Source: Planctomycetota bacterium (GTDB lineage: Bacteria; Planctomycetota; UBA11346). From it: a stretch of DNA of 15,857 nt. Below, in pieces: positions 7,917-14,738 of the stretch (position 1 is the stretch's first letter; every line of letters begins with the position of its first letter). Position numbers and translations under genes: made by a program. The stretch spans positions 1-15,857 of the forward strand of contig CANETI010000012.1 of assembly GCA_947440715.1 (NCBI GenBank). The letters run 5' to 3'. Below the pieces are notes generated by a model. The model saw only the letters and a list, made by a program, of their open reading frames with translations. It had not been told where the DNA came from and did no database searches.

Positions 7917-8489
7917 TTAGGCTTTGAGTTTTTCCAACGCAGCGGCAGAGGCTTCAAAGACTTGTTTATGAAGTGAATTACCGTGGCTATCCATGGTCAC
8001 GATGCAGGGGAATTTTTCGACCCACAGGTGCCAGATGGCTTCGGGGCTGCCGAGGTCCATCCAATCGACTCCATCAACACGGGTAATTTTTTGTGCTGCG
8101 ACTTGCGCCGCACCGCCGATCGCGTGCAAATAGACGCAGCCATATTTAACGCAGCCTTCTAACGTCTTCGGCCCCATGCCGCCTTTACCGATGACACCAC
8201 GAATACCATGATCGCGCATGACTTCCCATTGGTAGGGTTCTTCGCGTGAGGAAGTCGTTGGGCCAGCACCTTTGCACAGCCATTTATCCCGGTCCTTAAC
8301 CATGACTGGTCCACAGTGATAAATAATGTGCCCCGCTAAATCGACCGGCGGTTTTTCACCGTGGTGTAAGCGATGATGCACGGCGTCACGTCCGGTGTAC
8401 AGACGACCAGTAATTTCCACGGTATCGCCAACTTTGAGCGTGCGAATTTGTGCTTCGGTGATGGGCGTAGTTAACGAAATGACGGCCAT
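7917..8489 (-). CDS. Fumarate hydratase class I, beta subunit (C-terminal domain)
   Basis: 190 residues from ATG 8487-8489, chosen because GAGG lies 5 bases upstream; a longer frame to 8585 would overlap the alpha gene. The protein is the Fumerase_C half of the oxygen-sensitive [4Fe-4S] fumarase that interconverts fumarate and malate in the TCA cycle. Family marks are YHCGPV (57-62), AGPTTSSREE (75-84), GKGGMG (101-106), WMDLGSPEAIW (143-153) and MDSHGNSLH (166-174). It follows the alpha gene by 7 bases, and its ribosome site overlaps the alpha stop (TGAGG), so translation is coupled. The related L-tartrate dehydratase shares this two-subunit form; with no tartrate genes nearby, fumarase is the better call. 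Confidence 0.93.
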   Translation of the reverse strand: MAVISLTTPITEAQIRTLKVGDTVEITGRLYTGRDAVHHRLHHGEKPPVDLAGHIIYHCGPVMVKDRDKWLCKGAGPTTSSREEPYQWEVMRDHGIRGVIGKGGMGPKTLEGCVKYGCVYLHAIGGAAQVAAQKITRVDGVDWMDLGSPEAIWHLWVEKFPCIVTMDSHGNSLHKQVFEASAAALEKLKA

Positions 8490-8496
8490 AATAACC

Positions 8497-9387
8497 TCAA
8501 TAGAGCCATTTGGTGGTGTTACCATCAGCTGCAAGCGTGATACCCTGCCGACGGAAGGCCCAACACATATAGCTGATGGAAACAAAGAACGACGCGGGGA
8601 CGCGATTGCGTTTACCGATTTTACAGCCCATTAAGGTGGTTTTTCCACCGAAGCCCATGGGGCCGATACCGGATTGATTGGCTTTGTTGATGATGCGTTG
8701 TTCGAGTTCGCTTAAAACGGGATCGTCGTTGGTGTCATCAAGGGTGCGCAGTAATTGTTCTTTGGCGCAGGCCATGCCACTCACGCGGTCACCGCCGATG
8801 CCGACGCCGAGAATCCCAGGACCGCAGCCTTGGCCTTGGGCTTGCAGAACGCAGTCCAGAATTGCGTTCTCGACGCCCTTCAAATCACGGCCACCAAATT
8901 TCGCATTGGGTAACGTGTAGGTGGCGCCAACATTTTCGCAGCCGCCACCTTTTAACATTAATTTTACTTCAACATGATCTTCGCGCCATTGATGAAAATG
9001 AAAATCGGGCGCACCTGGGCCAATATTGTTACCGCTATTTTTACCAGTAATCGAATCGACTGAATTTTGTCGCAGGTAGCCTTTGACGGTCGCCTCTTTC
9101 ACCGCTTCAATAAACGTTTCTTCAAAGGTAATTTGGTCGTAACCCACTGGCGTGTGCACATACACCAGAATTGATCCAGTGTCTTGGCACAGCGGCTGAC
9201 TGGTAGTTTTAGCCAGGCCAATATTGCAGTCGATGACGTCGAGTGCGTAGGCCGCGTTGGTGCCAGCAGTTTCCTGTTTTTTCCCAGCTGCAACGGCGGT
9301 CACGACATCGCGTGGCAATACTGTCGAGGTCACGCGGATTAATTCGATTAATGATGCCTGGAGGGCGGTGGTGGTAGCGGTGCTCAT
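8497..9387 (-). CDS. Fumarate hydratase class I, alpha subunit (N-terminal catalytic domain)
   Basis: 296 residues from ATG 9385-9387, with GAGG 8 bases before it; the longer frame to 9435 adds 16 residues without a better start signal. It holds the iron-sulphur domain of two-subunit class I fumarase (Fumerase family). The three cluster-ligand cysteines are recognisable: C67 in PLCQDTG, C150 in KGGGCENVG and C188 in GQGCGPGILGVGIGGDR. KNSGNNIGPGAPDFHFHQW (117-135) and SYMCWAFRRQG (272-282) are also conserved. It lies 84 bases after a lipoprotein gene on the same strand without a visible terminator, so it may be in one mRNA with cysQ or have its own promoter. The enzyme type is sensitive to oxidation, in line with an oxygen-independent nrdJ next door. 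Confidence 0.95.
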   Translation of the reverse strand: MSTATTTALQASLIELIRVTSTVLPRDVVTAVAAGKKQETAGTNAAYALDVIDCNIGLAKTTSQPLCQDTGSILVYVHTPVGYDQITFEETFIEAVKEATVKGYLRQNSVDSITGKNSGNNIGPGAPDFHFHQWREDHVEVKLMLKGGGCENVGATYTLPNAKFGGRDLKGVENAILDCVLQAQGQGCGPGILGVGIGGDRVSGMACAKEQLLRTLDDTNDDPVLSELEQRIINKANQSGIGPMGFGGKTTLMGCKIGKRNRVPASFFVSISYMCWAFRRQGITLAADGNTTKWLY

Positions 9388-9471
9388 AAACAGTGCCTCG
9401 GGTGGCGCATCGTGGGTTGCATGGGCGGGGTGCAACTACTGGAACCCGGCTGTCCCTTGGTGGAGAAACGT

Positions 9472-10062
9472 TTATTGATTGACTTGTATTCTCGGATTGG
9501 CGTGCGTGGCTGCTGGTAAGCGCCAATGGGTGGCTCCAGCCTTGGTGTCTAATGCTAAACGAGCGGCGGCAGTGGTCGCGACCCATTTTTTTGCGCCGTC
9601 GTGGTCACTGTTGCTCATGCTGATAATGAGTGCGTCTAGGCTGCGCCGATCTAGGTTTTCAGCGTCAACAACCGGCAGAATGTAGATTTGGTCAGCGCGC
9701 GAGAGTGCTGGTGCTGGAGCAAGTAATCCGTCAGAGAGCACCACGACTTCGCCTTGGATGAATAGTGAGTGGATGGCTGACCAGCGTTTTTGCCGCTCAT
9801 CGATTTGGCGCGGTTGCACCTGTTTATCTTTGATTTTACTACCAGCCAACCAACTAGCGATGCGTGCCATTTCAGGAGTGGTCATCGGCAGCACCAATTC
9901 ATCGGGATTGCGCGGCGTTCCGCGGGCAACGTCTTCGATGTACCAGGCGACTAATTCAGCATGGTCGTGCGAGAGTCCACGGACGGTACCGCAGGCGGTG
10001 AAAGCCAGTAGCGACACCAACATGCCGATGCCGCATATGACTGTCTTAAAACAGTCGTTCAC
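9472..10062 (-). CDS. Lipoprotein of unknown function downstream of cysQ
   Basis: 196 residues from GTG 10060-10062. GGAG lies 8 bases upstream and the GTG overlaps the cysQ stop as GTGA, which points to coupled translation. The N-terminus MNDCFKTVICGIGMLVSLLAFTAC is a lipoprotein signal (C24 in the lipobox). The mature part is mixed in charge, with no transmembrane segment, repeats or motif known to me. A hydrophobic strand near VVVLSDGLLAP and the ADQIYILPVVDAENLDRRSLDALI stretch suggest a small folded alpha/beta domain. No function can be assigned. Its tie to cysQ may be only transcriptional. Confidence 0.8.
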   Translation of the reverse strand: MNDCFKTVICGIGMLVSLLAFTACGTVRGLSHDHAELVAWYIEDVARGTPRNPDELVLPMTTPEMARIASWLAGSKIKDKQVQPRQIDERQKRWSAIHSLFIQGEVVVLSDGLLAPAPALSRADQIYILPVVDAENLDRRSLDALIISMSNSDHDGAKKWVATTAAARLALDTKAGATHWRLPAATHANPRIQVNQ

Positions 10063-10892
10063 GGCATTAACTCCACGCCACCGGTACTCATGCGGGAAAT
10101 TAAGGCATCGTGGTCAGCGCGTTTGGAATAAACTAATCCAGGGCAGCGTCCGCTGGGAAGATTAAAACTCAGCGGTTCGCCAGCTAACGTGGTGACGCAT
10201 CCGCCAGCAGCGATTAGTACGGCAGCTGGTGCGGCGGCGTCCCATTCGGCTAATGGGCGCGGATGAACGTATAAACCAGCATGACCGCTAATAATGCGCG
10301 CTACTTTAATGCCGACAGAAGTGGCGTTAAGCGAGCGAAATTCCGGCAACGCGGCTAATACTTTTTCTACCGCTAGGCGATTTCGTTTACTGTTACTGGT
10401 GATCAGCACATCAGCGTTGGCCTGATTAATAATCAAAGGTCGTTGACCCTGACGGTCTAATATCCATGCGCCATGACCAGGCATGCCAATTAAACACACG
10501 CCTTCGGCGGGAATGTCAAGAATGCCGAGCACCAAATTACCATTAATGGCTAAAGCGACTTGAACGGCCCATTCATGGCTTTGTCCGACGTAATCTTTGG
10601 TGCCATCAATGGGATCAATAATCCACAAACGCTCGTTGCTCAATCGTGCTGGTGAGTCGGGTTGTTCTTCACTTAAAATAGCATCAGTAGGAAAATGTTG
10701 GGTTAAATAATGATTAATGATGGCATCAGCGGCTAAATCACCTGGGGTAACGGGCGAACCGTCTGCTTTGGCGGTTGCCGCTATGGCACCTTGCATCTGA
10801 AGGGCAGTAGCGCCGGCTTCGCGCGTGGCTTGTAGGGCAACGGACATTTCATGCGCAAAGGGGAGGTCATGGAGAAAGTGTTGGTCGTTCAC
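10059..10892 (-). CDS. cysQ: 3'(2'),5'-bisphosphate nucleotidase, inositol monophosphatase family
   Basis: 277 residues. CysQ hydrolyses PAP, the by-product of sulfate assimilation and carrier-protein transfer, to AMP and phosphate with Mg2+. Metal-binding motifs of the family are seen: E75/E76 in LSEEQ, D93 and D96 in WIIDPIDGTKDY, and W217-D218 in EWDAAAPAAVL. KADGSPVTPGD (42-52) is the CysQ-type N-terminal block. The start is GTG 10890-10892 with AGG 5 bases upstream; ATG at 10845-10847 would remove 15 residues and match the E. coli N-terminus better, but has no ribosome site. The family also contains inositol and fructose-bisphosphate phosphatases, so substrate assignment rests on the CysQ-like blocks. 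It is first in a minus-strand run and divergent from the porin gene across 80 bases. Confidence 0.9.
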   Translation of the reverse strand: MNDQHFLHDLPFAHEMSVALQATREAGATALQMQGAIAATAKADGSPVTPGDLAADAIINHYLTQHFPTDAILSEEQPDSPARLSNERLWIIDPIDGTKDYVGQSHEWAVQVALAINGNLVLGILDIPAEGVCLIGMPGHGAWILDRQGQRPLIINQANADVLITSNSKRNRLAVEKVLAALPEFRSLNATSVGIKVARIISGHAGLYVHPRPLAEWDAAAPAAVLIAAGGCVTTLAGEPLSFNLPSGRCPGLVYSKRADHDALISRMSTGGVELMP

Positions 10893-10972
10893 GTGTACCT
10901 ATCGTGGAGTGCCATGACGTAGGGCAATACATTGCGGTCGTTCCTTGAGCAGATAACACATGAACGAGAGTT

Positions 10973-12148
10973 ATGCGTCGATTTTCTAACTTTTCCTGCA
11001 TCCTTCTGCCGCTGTGCGCCTGGTCGGCCTCCGCGACACTAAGCCATGGGCTAGAACAAGCGACCAATTCGGTTTCTGAACAATTGCGTTTAGAAGCGCA
11101 TGCATTTGTCAGTTTTGGCTATTTTCGCACGTGGGAAAATAATTACCTCGCAGCGGATTCGATGGATGGGTCGACGGATTTCTATGAAGCGGCGATGAAT
11201 GCCAGCATACGCCCCTGGGATCGTGTGCGTATTGGTGCGCAGCTTTATTTGCGTGATTTAGGACGTTACGAAAATGGTGAACCGCGTATTGATTGGGCCT
11301 TTGCCGAATACACCGCCGATCAAGCAGCGGTTTTTCAAGTCGGGCGGGTCAAGGTTCCTGGTGGGCTTTACAATGATTTGCAGGATATTGATCCCGCACG
11401 AACGTCAGTTTTTTTGCCGCAGTCCATTTACCCAATTCGCTTAAGAGACAGTCAAGTAGGCGTAGACGGTGGTAAATTCACGGGTTTTTTCGATGAACTT
11501 TTTGGCAATGGCGTTAGCTACGCGATCTATGGTGGTACGAAAAATATCGATTCGGATAGCGCCTTCGCTCAGTCAACGGCGGAGCGTTCTTTCGGCACGG
11601 CAACCGATGTCGATGTTGATGCCTTTTTTGGCGGCATGTTGCATTGGAATACGCCAATAAATGAATTAGGCCTGCGCCTGAGCGGTAATCGAACCGACAA
11701 TATTACCGTAATTACGCAAACGAGTTTTGGCCAAGCGACGCAAACAACTGATGTTGATATTGTTGTACTTTCTGCCGAATGGCAGAGTGCTCATTGGACA
11801 TTTGCGAGTGAATATGCCTACAGTCGCAATAAGGGCGTCACCAATAGTCCTGCGCTGCCCAATGTTGAACGAGATTATCATGGTGGTTATATCAATGCGA
11901 CTTGGCACGCAGCGAAATGGCTCGACACATATGGAGCTATCGAATATCAATATAGTGATACCAATGGAACGAGTACTGATGGTTGGGCTTATGTTGCCGC
12001 CATAAATATCATGCCGCTAAGTAATTGGTCGATTAAAGCGGAATTTCAATTACATGATGGGCCAATCGGAATTTCGAAAGCGGACAATCCCCAAGGGGTG
12101 TCGAATTCCTGGCAAATGTTAGCGTTAAAGACAACCGTCGATTTCTAA
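10973..12148 (+). CDS. Outer-membrane beta-barrel (porin-like) protein
   Basis: 391 residues. A signal peptide (about 1-22, ending SASA) is followed by a mature protein rich in alternating strands with many Tyr/Trp/Gly, and the last residue is Phe (KTTVDF), the usual insertion signal for the outer-membrane assembly machinery. The segment GRVKVPGGLYNDLQDIDPAR with VFLPQSIYP (roughly 123-153) resembles proteobacterial porins of similar length. Residues such as RIGAQLYLRDL and AEWQSAHWTFASEYAYS look like barrel strands. Substrate preference cannot be read. The ATG at 10973 has only a weak GAGAG before it. A porin of this proteobacterial type next to PVC-like genes is worth a phylogenetic check. 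It converges with pilB. Confidence 0.85.
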   Translation: MRRFSNFSCILLPLCAWSASATLSHGLEQATNSVSEQLRLEAHAFVSFGYFRTWENNYLAADSMDGSTDFYEAAMNASIRPWDRVRIGAQLYLRDLGRYENGEPRIDWAFAEYTADQAAVFQVGRVKVPGGLYNDLQDIDPARTSVFLPQSIYPIRLRDSQVGVDGGKFTGFFDELFGNGVSYAIYGGTKNIDSDSAFAQSTAERSFGTATDVDVDAFFGGMLHWNTPINELGLRLSGNRTDNITVITQTSFGQATQTTDVDIVVLSAEWQSAHWTFASEYAYSRNKGVTNSPALPNVERDYHGGYINATWHAAKWLDTYGAIEYQYSDTNGTSTDGWAYVAAINIMPLSNWSIKAEFQLHDGPIGISKADNPQGVSNSWQMLALKTTVDF

Positions 12149-12171
12149 AATCGTCAGCTATTGCGACATCA

Positions 12172-12199
12172 AAAAAATAGGGGCAAGGGGCAACGCCCC
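12172..12199 (-). terminator. Rho-independent terminator for pilB
   Basis: On the minus strand GGGGC, loop, GCCCC is followed by TATTTTTTT. GGGGC (12195-12199 complement) can pair with either of two GCCCC copies; pairing with the distal one (12180-12184) puts the stem directly before the T-run at 12172-12179. It lies about 180 bases after the pilB stop, so the pilB mRNA would include the multi-hairpin element in between. Confidence 0.6.
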
Positions 12200-12220
12200 A
12201 AAAAAAGAAACCAAATTACG

Positions 12221-12385
12221 CTAGCAAAACGTCAGCAGTGTCCCAGATGCAAGGCGCCCGACGACGAAGTTTGGTTCCTCCAAATGAGGAGGAGGGTGAA
12301 GCGGGTCAGCCGAAGGCTGAGGTCGCCACTTATGTGGCGGCCGACCTGCGTAACCGCAGATGGGGCGCTGCTGGCGTTTTGCTAG
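12221..12385. repeat. 165-bp multi-hairpin element closed by a 25-bp inverted repeat
   Basis: The arms 12221-12245 and 12361-12385 pair along all 25 positions when read as plus-strand RNA: 22 Watson-Crick pairs and three G-U (T12232, T12239 and T12241 with G). Inside are four small hairpins: 12275-12291 (TTCCTC/GAGGAG), 12306-12320 (TCAGCC-gaa-GGCTGA), 12321-12342 (GGTCGCCAC/GTGGCGGCC with one G-U) and 12346-12359 (CTGCG-taac-CGCAG). It fills most of the gap between the convergent porin and pilB genes, and the pilB stop TAG (12382-12384) is in its right arm. It could be a MITE/REP-type mobile repeat or a structured RNA. No flanking target duplication or transposase was seen. Confidence 0.7.
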
Positions 12386-14064
12386 TCGTCGGTCTTGGCC
12401 ATGCGGATGACTTCGTCGGGCGTTGTAATTCCCTGCAGCGCTTTGCGCGCGCCGTCCATCGACAGGGTGTTCATGCCGTTGGCAATGGCCGCACGGCGAA
12501 CATCGCTGGTTGTGGCTTTGGCGAAGGCTAAATCGCGAATCGAACGATTCATGACCATCATTTCGAAAATGCCACGACGACCGCGATAGCCGCTGCCTTT
12601 GCAATGATCACAACCGACACCGCGTTTAAATTGTTGGTTGGCTAATTGTTCAGGACGTAATTTGAGCATGTCCAAATGCTTTTGCTCTGGAGTAAATGGG
12701 GCCAAACATTTTGGACAGTTGGTGCGAATAAGACGCTGAGCTAATACGGCTTGGATTGAAGTTGCGACCAAAAATGGTGGCACACCCATGTCGATCAAAC
12801 GCGTAAGCGCAGAAGGCGCATCGTTGGTATGCAACGTACTGAACACTAAGTGACCGGTCAGCGATGCCTGAATAGCAATTTGTGCTGTTTCGGCGTCACG
12901 AATTTCACCAACCAGAATCACGTTGGGAGCTTGACGCAACATGGCGCGCAAAATACGCGGGAAATCCATGCCAATCTTATGATTGACTTGGCACTGATTA
13001 ATCCCATTTAAATGATATTCGACTGGATCTTCGGCGGTAATGATTTTGCGATCAATGGTGTTGAGCGTGTGCAGCGTGGCGTACAGCGTGGTGGTTTTAC
13101 CCGAGCCTGTAGGACCGGTCACCAGCACGATGCCATTGGGGCGTTTAATTAAGTTGTGAAAGACTTTCAAGTCAGTGGGGTCAAGGCCCATATCATCGAG
13201 TGATAATTTAAGACTGTCACTATCAAGTAAACGCATGACAATTGATTCGCCGTGCACTGACGGCAAGCACGATACGCGCAAATCCAGGGATTTCTCGCCA
13301 ATTTTCACCTTAATACGGCCGTCTTGCGGCTTGCGTTTTTCTTCAATCATCATGCCAGACATAATTTTTAGACGCTGAATAACGGGACCTTGCAAACGTT
13401 TTGGTGCTGGGTCCATGGTGAAGCAAACGCCGTCAATGCGATAACGAATGCGCAGAAAATCATCCATCGGTTCAATATGAATATCGGACGCGCGATTGGT
13501 GAGTGCATTGGTGATGATCTGTTGCACAAATTTAACAATTAAGGCGTCATCACCATCGCCGCCGCCGTCGTCGCCTTTGGCGCGGTAGCTGATGTCTTGC
13601 GACATTTCACCAAGCATTTGATCGAGTTTATTCTCGGTCATGCCATAGGATTTTTCGATCGCCTTTTTGATTTGGCGTTCGCTACCGACCGCAACTTCAA
13701 TCGCTAATGATGTTGAGAAGCGCAAGGTATCGACCACTTCCAGGTCGAGTGGATTGCCCATGACCACCGTTAAAGTGCGACCAGTGAGTCCAACCGGGTA
13801 AACCAATTTTTCGCGTGCTAGTTCGGCTGGGACGAGGTCGATTATTTTTTGCGGCACGTCGATCGAATCCAGATCGTAGAAACGCATGTCAAATTGTTCG
13901 GCTAGCGCGCGCGCGATATCTTCTGCGCTACAGGCTTCCATTTCCAATAAGAGTTGCCCAATCATACGTTTGTCGCCGGCATTTTGTTTGGCGAGCGCGG
14001 TTTTAACCTGAGCGGGCGTTACAGCTTCCATTTCTAAAAGAATTTCGCCGATGAACTTACGCAT
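12382..14064 (-). CDS. pilB: Type IV pilus / type II secretion assembly ATPase (PilB/GspE family)
   Basis: 560 residues. This is the hexameric cytoplasmic ATPase that drives extension of type IV pili or type II pseudopili. The N-terminus has two similar helices-and-turn units (4-27 and 35-57, FIGEILLEMEAVTPAQV / MIGQLLLEMEACSAEDI), then an MshEN/T2SSE_N-like domain to about 140, and an acidic-glycine linker (164-173). The ATPase core shows Walker A GPTGSGKT (317-324), Asp box AEDPVEY (344-350), Walker B VILVGEIRD (382-390, catalytic E387) and His box HLVFSTLHTND (405-415). Zinc cysteines are C450, C453, C485 and C488. GGAG lies 6 bases before the ATG. No other pilus or secretion gene is in the window, so PilB versus GspE is not settled. 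Confidence 0.93.
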   Translation of the reverse strand: MRKFIGEILLEMEAVTPAQVKTALAKQNAGDKRMIGQLLLEMEACSAEDIARALAEQFDMRFYDLDSIDVPQKIIDLVPAELAREKLVYPVGLTGRTLTVVMGNPLDLEVVDTLRFSTSLAIEVAVGSERQIKKAIEKSYGMTENKLDQMLGEMSQDISYRAKGDDGGGDGDDALIVKFVQQIITNALTNRASDIHIEPMDDFLRIRYRIDGVCFTMDPAPKRLQGPVIQRLKIMSGMMIEEKRKPQDGRIKVKIGEKSLDLRVSCLPSVHGESIVMRLLDSDSLKLSLDDMGLDPTDLKVFHNLIKRPNGIVLVTGPTGSGKTTTLYATLHTLNTIDRKIITAEDPVEYHLNGINQCQVNHKIGMDFPRILRAMLRQAPNVILVGEIRDAETAQIAIQASLTGHLVFSTLHTNDAPSALTRLIDMGVPPFLVATSIQAVLAQRLIRTNCPKCLAPFTPEQKHLDMLKLRPEQLANQQFKRGVGCDHCKGSGYRGRRGIFEMMVMNRSIRDLAFAKATTSDVRRAAIANGMNTLSMDGARKALQGITTPDEVIRMAKTDD

Positions 14065-14266
14065 ATGAGACTCCGAGCCGAGGGCAGACGAGGCACTATG
14101 CCGTTGGTCACTGTTCTGACATGCCTGATGCCCCCGCTTCTTGGGACACTGTGCATGACGGTGACTGAGGCCATCGTGGTTGTCGAAGGCTTCGGCAGGT
14201 CGGCGCTCTGCGCTTATCGTTTTTTAGGCATATCATGTGCTAACCCCTTTTTTCAGGAGACGACTT

Positions 14267-14665
14267 ATGTGGCGCATTTTGTTCGGTTTGTTCTTACTGC
14301 TCTCGACTTGGTCTAATGTTATGCAGGCAGCAGCTGCCCCCTTAGATGGGCGACGTTACGCCATTGATTTGGTCGCCACGAAAGATGACCCCGCTGATCG
14401 CCCACCTGGTAGCGATTTCGTGGTTTTTACTAATGGAGTCGGGGACTGTGAACAAGCCGCCAAGGCCTATGGCTATGGTAAAGGAAGCTATACGGCGACC
14501 ACGGCAAAGGGCGTCGTCAGCTTCAGTTTTGTGATGACCAGCCCTAAACATGGTGAGCTCACCTTTAAGGGGCAGATCAAAGATAAAGCCATCACTGGTA
14601 CTCGTACCTGGTCAAAGCCCGGAAAGGGCACAATCACCCATAACTTCTCTGGCAAACAGCAGTGA
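14267..14665 (+). CDS. Small exported protein of unknown function
   Basis: 132 residues from ATG 14267, which follows AGGAG at 7-base spacing; an upstream ATG at 14237 in frame lacks that site. MWRILFGLFLLLSTWSNVMQAAAA is a cleavable signal peptide. The mature domain of about 108 residues looks beta-rich, with alternating short strands (RYAIDLVATKDD, FVVFTNGVGDCEQAA, GVVSFSFVMTSPKHGELTFKGQIKDKAITGTRTW), like a small lipocalin-like or beta-sandwich fold. It has one cysteine. I do not recognise the family. The gene is divergent from pilB across 202 bases where no convincing promoter or RNA was seen, and a second exported-protein gene follows 73 bases downstream. Confidence 0.8.
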   Translation: MWRILFGLFLLLSTWSNVMQAAAAPLDGRRYAIDLVATKDDPADRPPGSDFVVFTNGVGDCEQAAKAYGYGKGSYTATTAKGVVSFSFVMTSPKHGELTFKGQIKDKAITGTRTWSKPGKGTITHNFSGKQQ

Positions 14666-14738
14666 CAAACAAAGCGTGTGACATATTGTCAGCAGAACCT
14701 GCATAGATGTAGGACGTTAACTTTTGCTGAGGTTTCAC

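Noticed and set aside
7675..7920. Plus-strand 81-codon ORF across the nrdJ upstream region
   Set aside because: It reads through the TTTCGAC array, has no ribosome site, starts inside the longer nrdJ frame and gives no domain-like sequence.
8490..8585. Longer N-terminus for the fumarase beta subunit
   Set aside because: It would overlap the alpha gene, while the internal ATG has GAGG at 5 bases and a typical fumarase start.
12221..12604. ORFs on both strands over the multi-hairpin element and pilB end
   Set aside because: They are other-frame readings of a structured repeat and of pilB, with no start signals.
14065..14316. Plus-strand 83-codon ORF abutting the pilB start
   Set aside because: It overlaps the better-supported exported protein in another frame, has no ribosome site and lacks family features.
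14698..14713. Small hairpin between the two exported-protein genes as a terminator
   Set aside because: The stem is about 6 bp with a G-U pair and no T-run follows it.
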